Below are positions 19,143 through 26,925 of a DNA stretch of 64,000 nt, in pieces. This stretch comes from Silanimonas lenta DSM 16282 (GTDB lineage Bacteria > Pseudomonadota > Gammaproteobacteria > Xanthomonadales > Xanthomonadaceae): positions 5,001 through 69,000 of the forward strand of contig NZ_AUBD01000011.1 of NCBI RefSeq assembly GCF_000429065.1, given 5' to 3'. Made by a program: the position numbers and the translations under genes. The first letter of the stretch is position 1; every line of letters starts with the position of its first letter. Below the pieces are notes generated by a model, which was not told the DNA's origin, searched no databases, and was given only the letters and a program-made list of their open reading frames with translations.

Positions 19143-20231
19143 ATGAAGACACCGCTTTTCCGCGCCCTCGGGCGCTGGGCACCGGCCCTCGCGCTGGCCG
19201 CGCTGGCGCTGCCGTCCTTCGCCAGCACGCTCAACCAGAACGTGAGCTGGACCATCGACCGCGCCGGCACCAGCACCACCTACCGCCTCGTGGCCTACGG
19301 CGATTCGATCTACGCCGGCTACAACGGCTCGACCACCAATGCCGCGCGCTTCGCCGCGCCGACGGTGGACGCCGAATACCTCTCGGCCCTGTGGAATGCC
19401 GACATCCAGAGCGTGCGCCGGGCCAAGTCGGGCGCTGTGGCCCGCGACGTGTACGAGAACAAGATCGTCGCCGAGCGCAGCTGGATGCAGAGCAGCAACA
19501 CCCGCGTGGTGACCTTCGAGATGTGCGGCAACGACGGCCTGCAGGCCCGCACCGCTTTCAAGAACCAGAGCGGCACCTGCAACTACAGCGGCCTTGAGAC
19601 CGCGGTGAACAACTGCAAGACCTATGTCGCGGCGGCGATGGACTACATCAATGCCAATGCCCACCCGAACACCCGGGTGAAGGTGATCTCCAACCTCTAC
19701 TACCCGGGCTTCAATGCCGACAACGTGCAGAGCAGCTGCCGCGATGCGGCCACCGGCCAGACGGTGAACCTGCGCGACCGCTTCCTGCCGGCGCTCGCGC
19801 GCATGAACTACTGGATGTGCGAATACGCCCGGCAGAAGGGCTTCCAGTGCGCCGACAGCTTCGCCCAGTACATGGCGGCCGACTACGACAGCAATGGCGA
19901 TGGCATGGTCGATTCCGAGGCCATCCGCTACCGCCCGGGCGACACCGAGAGCGCCTACGTCACCCGCATCACCCAGACCCTGCGCGGCACCCTGCGGGAT
20001 GCCAACTTCAAGATGGTGACGGCCTCCAGCAGCTTCGACTACATCCAGTCGGACGACGTGCACCCCACCTACACCGGGGGCACCGTCACCGCCGGACTGT
20101 TCGGCGGCACCACCGGCTCCGGCGCGCCGCGCTACACCAGCTTCACCAATGGCCGGAACCCGATCTGGAACCAGCTCGGCCACGAGCGCATGGGCTGGGC
20201 GCTCTCGGTGTACAACCCGGCGAGCCCCTGA
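19143..20231 (+). CDS. secreted SGNH/GDSL-type hydrolase
   Basis: 362 aa. N-terminal signal peptide with an Ala-rich core ending at PSFAS (residue about 25). The SGNH blocks are recognisable: YGDSIYAG with the nucleophile S55, a GND in FEMCGNDG, and the DDVHPT block with the catalytic D304/H307 pair. A calcium-loop-like DYDSNGDGMVD lies near residue 245. Several Cys suggest periplasmic or extracellular disulfides. Probably an esterase or lipase of unknown substrate. It is followed after 5 nt by an anchored protein of unknown function. Start at 19143 chosen for the signal peptide. Confidence 0.82.
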   Translation: MKTPLFRALGRWAPALALAALALPSFASTLNQNVSWTIDRAGTSTTYRLVAYGDSIYAGYNGSTTNAARFAAPTVDAEYLSALWNADIQSVRRAKSGAVARDVYENKIVAERSWMQSSNTRVVTFEMCGNDGLQARTAFKNQSGTCNYSGLETAVNNCKTYVAAAMDYINANAHPNTRVKVISNLYYPGFNADNVQSSCRDAATGQTVNLRDRFLPALARMNYWMCEYARQKGFQCADSFAQYMAADYDSNGDGMVDSEAIRYRPGDTESAYVTRITQTLRGTLRDANFKMVTASSSFDYIQSDDVHPTYTGGTVTAGLFGGTTGSGAPRYTSFTNGRNPIWNQLGHERMGWALSVYNPASP

Positions 20232-20236
20232 CCGCA

Positions 20237-20884
20237 ATGCAGAACGACGGCCTGCGGATCCCACCCAGGCCCCGCCGCGAAGGCGGCCGACGGTGGCGGC
20301 TCGCCGCCACCGTCGCCGCACTCGTGGTCTTGGGCCTGGCGCTCGCCCCCTTGCTCCAACCATCTGATCGACCGCCTCCCCCTGCACCAGGCCGGACCAG
20401 CGGAGGGCAGGTCGTGGCCGGCACGGAAAGGCCTACTCCATCCGCAGCGACGGTGTACTACGCCAGCCCTTCCTGGAACAGCGATTCGCCCGAGCTGCAC
20501 GACCCGCGCCCGGCCTTCGATCCCGACGACCTCGCCAGCTACGTGCGCCCGGGCGACCCGGCCCCGAGCGCGGCCAACGTGATCCGCGCCCTCAATGAGG
20601 CCGGCATCCACGAAGGGCTCGGCGCCTTCAACCCGCCGGGCACCATGCCGGTGATCGCCGGGCTTGCCGTGCCACCCGACTTCGCGCTGCCCCCGGGCTA
20701 TGTGCGCCACCACCAGTTCACCGACGAGGGCGAGCCGCTGGAGCCGATCCTGATGTTCTCGCCGGACGTGGTGCCTCGTGGCCCCGACGGCCAGCCCCTG
20801 CCGGTGAGCGCCGACCGCGTGGTGCCGCCCGAGCACGCCCCGCCCGGCCTGCCGATCCGCTGGGTCGGCCCGCCCAGGCCCTGA
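20237..20884 (+). CDS. membrane-anchored hypothetical protein
   Basis: 215 aa; I do not recognise the family. An Arg-rich N-terminus is followed by one transmembrane or signal segment (residues about 22-40, WRLAATVAALVVLGLALAP). The exported part of about 165 residues is proline-rich and contains the repeated phrases DPDDLASYVRPGDPAPS and FNPPGTMPVIAGLAVPPDF. It starts 5 nt after the SGNH hydrolase stop and ends 24 nt before the Lnt-like gene, so all three may be one operon. Confidence 0.7.
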   Translation: MQNDGLRIPPRPRREGGRRWRLAATVAALVVLGLALAPLLQPSDRPPPPAPGRTSGGQVVAGTERPTPSAATVYYASPSWNSDSPELHDPRPAFDPDDLASYVRPGDPAPSAANVIRALNEAGIHEGLGAFNPPGTMPVIAGLAVPPDFALPPGYVRHHQFTDEGEPLEPILMFSPDVVPRGPDGQPLPVSADRVVPPEHAPPGLPIRWVGPPRP

Positions 20885-20908
20885 CCCCCGCTGCAAGGAC
20901 CCGATGCC

Positions 20909-23449
20909 TTGACTCCCGACCCTTCGGCCGGTGCGTGGCTGCGCCCGCTTCGCGGCCAACGCCTCGGCCCCTTCACCACCCTGCTGGCCGGCATCCTCGC
21001 CAGTGCGCTCCTGCTTTCCGTCTATGCCCACGTCGAGGCGGCCTGGCCGCTCGGCTTCGTGCTGCTGGTGCCCTGGCTGCTCGTCCTCGACCGCGCACGA
21101 AGCGGGCGCGGCGTGCTGCTTTCCGCCCTGCTGATGGGCTTTGCCTTCAGCGCCGCCGCCTTCGCCTGGTTCGGGGCCGCGCTGGGCACGTTCACCGGAT
21201 TGGGCAGCCTGGCCGGCATCGCCCTCGTGGTGCTGGCAGGCCCGCTGCTGCAGCCACAGCTGCTCGCCTTCGCGCTGGTGCGCTGGTGGGCGCGCGGGCA
21301 CGGCCCGGCACTGCGGGCGCTGGCCGCCGCCGCGGCCTGGGTGGCCAGCGAGGCCCTGCTGCCGAAGCTGCTCGGCGACACCCTGGGCCACGGCCTGCAC
21401 GGCTCGGCCTGGCTGCGGCAGGCCGCCGACCTCGGCGGTGCCACCGGCCTCACCGTGGTGCTGCTGCTGGCGAACGAGGCACTGGCCCGGGCCTGGCAGC
21501 AGCGCCATGCCGGGGCCGCCCGCCTCGCCCGGCCCCTGCTCGCGGCGGTCAGCCTCGCCGCCGGGCTCGCGCTCTACGGCGCCTGGCGCCTGCCGCAGGT
21601 GGAGGCGGCGATGGCGGAAGCGGCCTCCGCCCCGGCCCTGCGCGTGGCCATGGTGCAGTCGAACCTCACCGACTACGAACGCCGGCGCCGCGAAAGCAGC
21701 GCCTATGACGTGGTGCGCGAGGTGCTGGACACCCACTACGCCCTCGGCTTCTCGGCGATCCGCGACCACGGCGCCGAGGCCCTGCTCTGGTCGGAGACGG
21801 TCTACCCCACCACCTTCGGCCAGCCACGCAGCGAGGATGCCGCCCTGCTCGACCGCGAGATCCAAGGCTTCGTCGATGTCACCGGCGTGCCGCTGGTCTT
21901 CGGCAGCTACGAGCGCGATGCGCGGGGCGAGTACAACGTGGCGGTCTTCCTCGAGCCGGGGCGGGGCCTGCTTGGCCGCTACCGCAAGACCCATCCCTTC
22001 CCGCTCACCGAGCACGTGCCGGACTGGCTCGAGGGGCCAGCCTTCCGCCGCCTGCTGCCCTGGGCCGGAGGCTGGCGCGCCGGCGACGGCGCCCGCGTGC
22101 TGCCGCTGCGCCACCGCGATGGCCGCGAGGTGGAAGTGCTGCCGCTGATCTGCCTCGACGACACCCGCCCCGGCCTCGCCCTCGAAGGCGCGCGGCAGGG
22201 CGCGCAGGCCCTGCTCGGGCTGTCGAACGACAGCTGGTTCACCCACACCCCGCAGGGGGCACGCCTGCATCTCGCGGTGGCCCGCTTCCGCAGCATCGAG
22301 ACCCGGCTGCCGCAGCTGCGCGTCACCACCAACGGCCTCTCGGCCATCGTCGATGCCAGCGGCGCGGTGGTGGCGCGTACCGAAATGGGGCAGCAGGCGG
22401 TGCTCACCGGCACGATCAGTGCCGCTTCGCCCCTACCCACGCTGATGGTGGCCTGGGGCGACTGGGTGGGGCGGGCCGGGGCCGGCCTGCTCGCCGTGCT
22501 CGGCCTGCTCGGGCTGTGGCGTCGCTTCGCGCCGGCACCCACCCGGCCCTGGCCGCCGGAACGCCTGCGGCTCCCGCCGGGCGGGGTGGCCACCGCCGGC
22601 TTGCCCGTGCTGTATGCGCCGGGCTGGGCGCGGCTTGCCATCGCCCTGCTGCGCGTCGTCGCCGGCCTTGGCCTCGTGGCCCTGACGCACGGCATGGCCA
22701 CGCGGATCGGCTGGCAGGTGCAGAGCCTCTCCCAGCTCACGCTCTACGCCAGCGCGGTGCTGACCCCGCTCGTCCTCGCCTGGGCACTCGGCCATGCCTT
22801 CCGCGCCCGGCTCGGCCTCGAGGGCGGGAGCCTGGTGATCGAGGGCCGCCGCCAGCGCACCGAGGTGCCGCTGGCATCGATCACGGGAGTCCAGCCCTGG
22901 GCCCTGCCCCTGCCGCTGCCCGGCGGCGATCTCGTGCTCGCCTCGGGAAGGCGCCTTGGCATCGGCAGCAGCGAGCTTGCGGCCCTGCGCGCCGCGCTTG
23001 GTCGCGGCGAGCGCATGGAAGCAGCGGGTTCCCCCGCGGATGAGGCCGGCCTGCCCCTCCTCGCCCGGCTCGCCAGCGCGAGGCAACGGGCGCGCCGGCC
23101 CGGGCTCGACCACGGCCTGCTGAAGTTCGGCCTGTTCCCGCTGCTGCCAGCCCTCGTCGCCTTCCGCCTGCACCAGGTGATCGCCTTCGGCGGGCCCTTC
23201 GGCGAGTGGCTGACCTACGGCCCCGGCGCCTGGCTTTCCGGGCTGCTCCTCTGGTGGGGCGCCTGGTCACTGGGCCTGATGCTGCTCGCCGCCGCGCTGC
23301 GGTTGCTCGTCGAGGCCTTCCAGCTCGCAGCGGCCCTGCTCGCGCCGAGCGCCGCGCAAACCCTGCGCGAAGGCAGCGAATGGCTCGCCCGCCTCGTGTT
23401 CTATGCCGGTGTGCCGCTCTGGCTGGGCTGGCGGCTGCTGGCCGCCTGA
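20909..23449 (+). CDS. apolipoprotein N-acyltransferase-like protein with extra C-terminal membrane domain
   Basis: 846 aa, TTG start with AAGGA 9 nt upstream. Residues about 20-240 are multi-spanning membrane segments as in Lnt. Residues about 245-510 form a carbon-nitrogen-hydrolase domain with the expected E296 (WSETVYP), K360 (YRKTHPFPLTEHVP) and C415 (LICLDD) triad. In place of the usual end near 500-550 residues there are about 300 more, with at least four hydrophobic segments and a soluble stretch (about 635-680) that looks like a bacterial PH-like beta domain. Lnt adds the third acyl chain to lipoproteins; whether this long form does so is unproven. Confidence 0.78.
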   Translation: MTPDPSAGAWLRPLRGQRLGPFTTLLAGILASALLLSVYAHVEAAWPLGFVLLVPWLLVLDRARSGRGVLLSALLMGFAFSAAAFAWFGAALGTFTGLGSLAGIALVVLAGPLLQPQLLAFALVRWWARGHGPALRALAAAAAWVASEALLPKLLGDTLGHGLHGSAWLRQAADLGGATGLTVVLLLANEALARAWQQRHAGAARLARPLLAAVSLAAGLALYGAWRLPQVEAAMAEAASAPALRVAMVQSNLTDYERRRRESSAYDVVREVLDTHYALGFSAIRDHGAEALLWSETVYPTTFGQPRSEDAALLDREIQGFVDVTGVPLVFGSYERDARGEYNVAVFLEPGRGLLGRYRKTHPFPLTEHVPDWLEGPAFRRLLPWAGGWRAGDGARVLPLRHRDGREVEVLPLICLDDTRPGLALEGARQGAQALLGLSNDSWFTHTPQGARLHLAVARFRSIETRLPQLRVTTNGLSAIVDASGAVVARTEMGQQAVLTGTISAASPLPTLMVAWGDWVGRAGAGLLAVLGLLGLWRRFAPAPTRPWPPERLRLPPGGVATAGLPVLYAPGWARLAIALLRVVAGLGLVALTHGMATRIGWQVQSLSQLTLYASAVLTPLVLAWALGHAFRARLGLEGGSLVIEGRRQRTEVPLASITGVQPWALPLPLPGGDLVLASGRRLGIGSSELAALRAALGRGERMEAAGSPADEAGLPLLARLASARQRARRPGLDHGLLKFGLFPLLPALVAFRLHQVIAFGGPFGEWLTYGPGAWLSGLLLWWGAWSLGLMLLAAALRLLVEAFQLAAALLAPSAAQTLREGSEWLARLVFYAGVPLWLGWRLLAA

Positions 23450-23479
23450 GGCCCTGCCGGCACGGCCCCAAGCCCTCGC

Positions 23480-24877
23480 TCAGGCCTGCAGCGCGGCGAG
23501 GAAGCGCCGCGGGGCGTTCTCGAAGCCGCCATTCGACATGAACACGACATGGTCGCCCTCCCGCACTTCGGCGGCGAGGGTGGCCACGAGGCGCTCCACG
23601 TCGGGCACCGTGCGGGCAATGCCACGCACCGCGGCCACCACCTTCGCGGCATCCCAGGGCAGATTCGGACGATGCAGGAACACGGTGGCATCGGCCGGAT
23701 CGAGCGCGGGCGCCAGCGCGTCGGCATGGGCGCCCAGCCGCATGGAGTTGCTGCGCGGCTCCAGCACCGCGATCACCCGTGCACCGCCGACCCGGGCGCG
23801 CAGGCCCGCCAGCGTGGTGTGGATGGCGGTGGGATGGTGGGCGAAATCGTCGTAGACCGTGACGCCCCGCGCCGTACCCACCACCTCGAGGCGGCGCTTG
23901 GCGCTGGCGAAACCGGCGAAGGCCGGCAGCAGGGCGCGGGCGTCGCAGCCCACCGCCGATGCGGCGGCCAGCGCAGCGAGTGCATTCATCACGTTGTGGC
24001 GGCCGAGCAGCGACCACTCCACGGTGCCGAGCTCGACGCCGCGATGGGCGATGAGGAATCGGGAGCCATCGGCCACCAGCAGGCGCGCGGTCCAGTCGAG
24101 CACCCAGCCCTCCGGTAGCAGCGCCTCGGGCTGGCCTTCCGCATCGACGAGGCCGAAACGCTCCACCGGAGTCCAGCAGCCCATGGCCAGCACGGCGGCC
24201 AGCGCCGGGTCCTCACCATTGACGATGAGCCGCCCGCGGCCCGGCACGGTGCGCACGAGATGGTGGAACTGCCGCTGGATCGCCGCGAGGTCGGGGAAGA
24301 TGTCGGCGTGGTCGTACTCGAGGTTGTTCAGCACCGCCACCGTGGGGCGGTAGTGCACGAACTTGCTGCGCTTGTCGAAGAAGGCGGTGTCGTACTCGTC
24401 GGCCTCGACGACGAACTCGCGCCCCGTGCCGAGCCGCGCCGAGACGCCGAAGTTCCCCGGCACGCCGCCCACGAGGAAGCCCGGGGCGCGGCCAGCGAAC
24501 TCGAGCAGCCAGGCCAGCAGCGCGGTGGTGGTGGTCTTGCCGTGGGTGCCGGCCACCGCCAGGGTCTCGCGGCCGCGCAGCACGTGCTCGGCGAGCCACT
24601 GGGCGCCCGAGGTGTAGGGCAGACCGGCATCCAGCACATGCTCCACCGCGGGGTTGCCGCGCGACAGCGCGTTTCCGATCACGACCTCATCGACGCCGGA
24701 GCCGAGGTTCGACGGCGCATAACCCGAGGCCAGTGCGATGCCCAGCTGCTCGAGCTGGGTGCTCATCGGCGGGTAGACGTTCTGGTCGCTGCCTTCGACG
24801 GCGTGGCCGAGCTCGCGCGCCAGGGCGGCCACGCCGCCCATGAAGGTGCCGCAGATGCCGAGGATGTGGAGACGCAA
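23480..24877 (-). CDS. mpl: UDP-N-acetylmuramate:L-alanyl-gamma-D-glutamyl-meso-diaminopimelate ligase
   Basis: 465 aa. Peptidoglycan-recycling ligase that reattaches the salvaged tripeptide to UDP-MurNAc. Mur-ligase layout: LHILGICGTFMGG at the very N-terminus, the ATP-binding AGTHGKTTTTALLAW, EADEYDTAFFDKRSKFVHY, LNNLEYDHADIF, and the C-terminal VYDDFAHHPTAI. TTG is used as start because the conserved domain begins at MRLHIL. It follows adk by 6 nt, so the two are co-transcribed. Confidence 0.96.
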   Translation of the reverse strand: MRLHILGICGTFMGGVAALARELGHAVEGSDQNVYPPMSTQLEQLGIALASGYAPSNLGSGVDEVVIGNALSRGNPAVEHVLDAGLPYTSGAQWLAEHVLRGRETLAVAGTHGKTTTTALLAWLLEFAGRAPGFLVGGVPGNFGVSARLGTGREFVVEADEYDTAFFDKRSKFVHYRPTVAVLNNLEYDHADIFPDLAAIQRQFHHLVRTVPGRGRLIVNGEDPALAAVLAMGCWTPVERFGLVDAEGQPEALLPEGWVLDWTARLLVADGSRFLIAHRGVELGTVEWSLLGRHNVMNALAALAAASAVGCDARALLPAFAGFASAKRRLEVVGTARGVTVYDDFAHHPTAIHTTLAGLRARVGGARVIAVLEPRSNSMRLGAHADALAPALDPADATVFLHRPNLPWDAAKVVAAVRGIARTVPDVERLVATLAAEVREGDHVVFMSNGGFENAPRRFLAALQA

Positions 24878-24883
24878 GCGGGT

Positions 24884-25450
24884 TCAGCGCGCGGGCAGGG
24901 CCGAGACGATGCGCTGGAAGACCTCGTCCACCGGGCCGACACCATCGACCACGACGAGGCGCCCGCGCGCCTGGTAGAAACCGGCCACCGGCGCCGTCTG
25001 TTCGGCGTAGACGGCAAGCCGCTTGCGCACCGTCTCTGGATGATCGTCGGCCCGGCCCTCGGCGGCATAACGGATCTCGCAGCGGCCGACGATGACCTCG
25101 TTGGGCACCTCGAACTTCACCACCGCGTCAAGCGGCTGGCCCAGGCGCGCCAGTAGGCCTTCCAGGGCATCGGCCTGGGCCAGGTTGCGCGGGTAGCCGT
25201 CGAGGATGAAGCCCTTGGCGGTGTCCGGCCTGGCGAGACGCTCCTCGAGCATGCCAAGCACAATCTCGTCGGACACCAGCTGCCCCGCATCCATCACCGC
25301 CTTGGCCTGCAGGCCGAGCGGCGTGCCCTCTTTCACCGCGGCGCGCAGCAGGTCACCGGTGGAGATGTGGGCGATGTCGAAGTGCTCGCGCAGCTTGGCT
25401 GCTTGCGTGCCCTTGCCCGAACCGGGGGCGCCGAGGAAGACGAGTCGCAT
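24884..25450 (-). CDS. adk: adenylate kinase (short-lid form)
   Basis: 188 aa. Interconverts AMP, ADP and ATP. The P-loop GAPGSGKGTQAAKL is at residues about 8-21; STGDLLRAA, DGYPRNLAQADAL and VVKFEVPNEVIVGR follow. The LID region is reduced to the short loop around AAEGRADDHPETVRKRL, and Zn-binding cysteines are absent. Start at 25450 with a GGAG 8 nt upstream; longer in-frame starts add non-family residues. Its upstream region is shared with the divergent pfp gene. Confidence 0.96.
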   Translation of the reverse strand: MRLVFLGAPGSGKGTQAAKLREHFDIAHISTGDLLRAAVKEGTPLGLQAKAVMDAGQLVSDEIVLGMLEERLARPDTAKGFILDGYPRNLAQADALEGLLARLGQPLDAVVKFEVPNEVIVGRCEIRYAAEGRADDHPETVRKRLAVYAEQTAPVAGFYQARGRLVVVDGVGPVDEVFQRIVSALPAR

Positions 25451-25590
25451 CTGGGAGGCTCCATAAACGATGACGCACGGCACCGTCTTCACCCCCGTCC
25501 GGATGCTGGGGGGCCGCCGACAGGCCGTGCGGACGCTTGCACGCTAGCCGCCCCGGGTGGTGAAGTCAAACCATTCCCTGGAGACCCCCC

Positions 25591-26844
25591 ATGCCCAAAG
25601 GCCAGCTGCTCTATGCCCAGTCCGGCGGCGTGACTGCCGTCATCAATGCCACCGCCAGCGCCGTGCTGGCCACCGCCCGTGCCCACCGGGTGCCCGCCCT
25701 GTGGGCGAAGAACGGCATCCTCGGCGCCCTGCGCGAGGAGCTCTACGACACCCGCAAGCTCAAGCCCGCCGAGATCAGGGGCCTCGCCCATACCCCTGGC
25801 GGCGCCTTCGGCAGCTGCCGCTTCAAGCTGAAATCCATCGAGCAGGACCGCGCCCAGTACGAGCGCCTGATCGAGGTCTTCCGCGCCCACGACATCCGCT
25901 GGTTCCTCTACAACGGCGGCAACGATTCGGCCGATACCGCCCTCAAGCTCTCCCAGGTGGCCTCGGAGCTGGGCTACCCGCTCACCTGCGTGGGCGTGCC
26001 GAAGACCGTGGACAACGACCTCGTGGTGACCGACTGCTGCCCCGGCTTTGGCTCGGCGGCGAAATACACCGCGGTCTCGGTGGCCGAGGCGGCGCTCGAC
26101 GTGGCCGCCATGGCCGATACCTCGACCAAGGTCTTCGTCTACGAGGTGATGGGCCGTCATGCCGGCTGGCTGGCCGCGGCCGCGGGCCTCGCCGGCCGCG
26201 GCGAGGACGAGGCCCCGCACCTCATCCTGTTCCCCGAACGCGCCTTCGACGAGGCCGCCTTCCTCGCCAGGGTGAAGGCCGTGGTGGAGAAGGTGGGGCA
26301 CTGCGTCGTCGTGGTCTCCGAGGGCATCCGCCATGCCGATGGCCGCTTCGTGGCCGAGGCGGGCGGCAAGGACGCCTTCGGCCATTCCCAGCTCGGCGGC
26401 GTGGGCCCGATGCTGGCGGCCCTGTGCAAGGACAGGCTGGGCGTGAAGGTGCACTGGACGGTGCCGGACTACCTGCAGCGCTCGGCCCGGCATCTGGCCA
26501 GCAAGACCGACCTGCGGCAGGCCATGGCGGTGGGCAAGGCGGCGGTGGAGCTGGCACTTGCCGGGAGAAACGGCGTGATGCCGACGATCCAGCGCACCAG
26601 CGATGCGCCCTACCGCTGGAAGATCGTGCCGCATCCGCTCTCCGAGATCGCCAACCGCGAGAAGACCCTGCCGGAGGCCTTCATCCGCAAGGACGGCTTC
26701 GGCATCAGCGAGGCCTGCCGCCGCTACCTCGAACCGCTGGTCCGCGGCGAAGCCCCGCCCCCCTACGGCAAGGATGGCCTGCCGGCCTTCGTCCGCCCGC
26801 GCCTGCCCCTGCTGGCGAAGAAGCTGCCGGCATGGTCGAAGTGA
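25591..26844 (+). CDS. pfp: pyrophosphate-dependent 6-phosphofructokinase
   Basis: 417 aa. Reversibly phosphorylates fructose-6-phosphate with PPi. The PPi-type residues are present: D112 in YNGGNDSADTA, where ATP enzymes have Gly, and K138 in VPKTVDNDL, where they usually have Gly. Catalytic D141/D143 are intact; EVMGRHAGWLAA is also present. GGAG lies 9 nt before the ATG. Its neighbours include H+-pyrophosphatase and soluble pyrophosphatase, so the region is centred on PPi use. Confidence 0.93.
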   Translation: MPKGQLLYAQSGGVTAVINATASAVLATARAHRVPALWAKNGILGALREELYDTRKLKPAEIRGLAHTPGGAFGSCRFKLKSIEQDRAQYERLIEVFRAHDIRWFLYNGGNDSADTALKLSQVASELGYPLTCVGVPKTVDNDLVVTDCCPGFGSAAKYTAVSVAEAALDVAAMADTSTKVFVYEVMGRHAGWLAAAAGLAGRGEDEAPHLILFPERAFDEAAFLARVKAVVEKVGHCVVVVSEGIRHADGRFVAEAGGKDAFGHSQLGGVGPMLAALCKDRLGVKVHWTVPDYLQRSARHLASKTDLRQAMAVGKAAVELALAGRNGVMPTIQRTSDAPYRWKIVPHPLSEIANREKTLPEAFIRKDGFGISEACRRYLEPLVRGEAPPPYGKDGLPAFVRPRLPLLAKKLPAWSK

Positions 26845-26888
26845 ACTGAAGGCGGGCCGCGGGTGCTGGACAGGCCCGGCCGGGAGAC

Positions 26889-26894
26889 TATGCT
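26889..26894 (+). promoter_or_regulatory. possible -10 box of the GGDEF-EAL gene
   Basis: TATGCT lies 31 nt before the preferred ATG, and a GGAG (about 26910) lies between. No clear -35. If used, it excludes the upstream GTG start. Confidence 0.3.
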
Positions 26895-26925
26895 GGCCGT
26901 ACCGCCGCCGGAGCACCGAAGCCGC

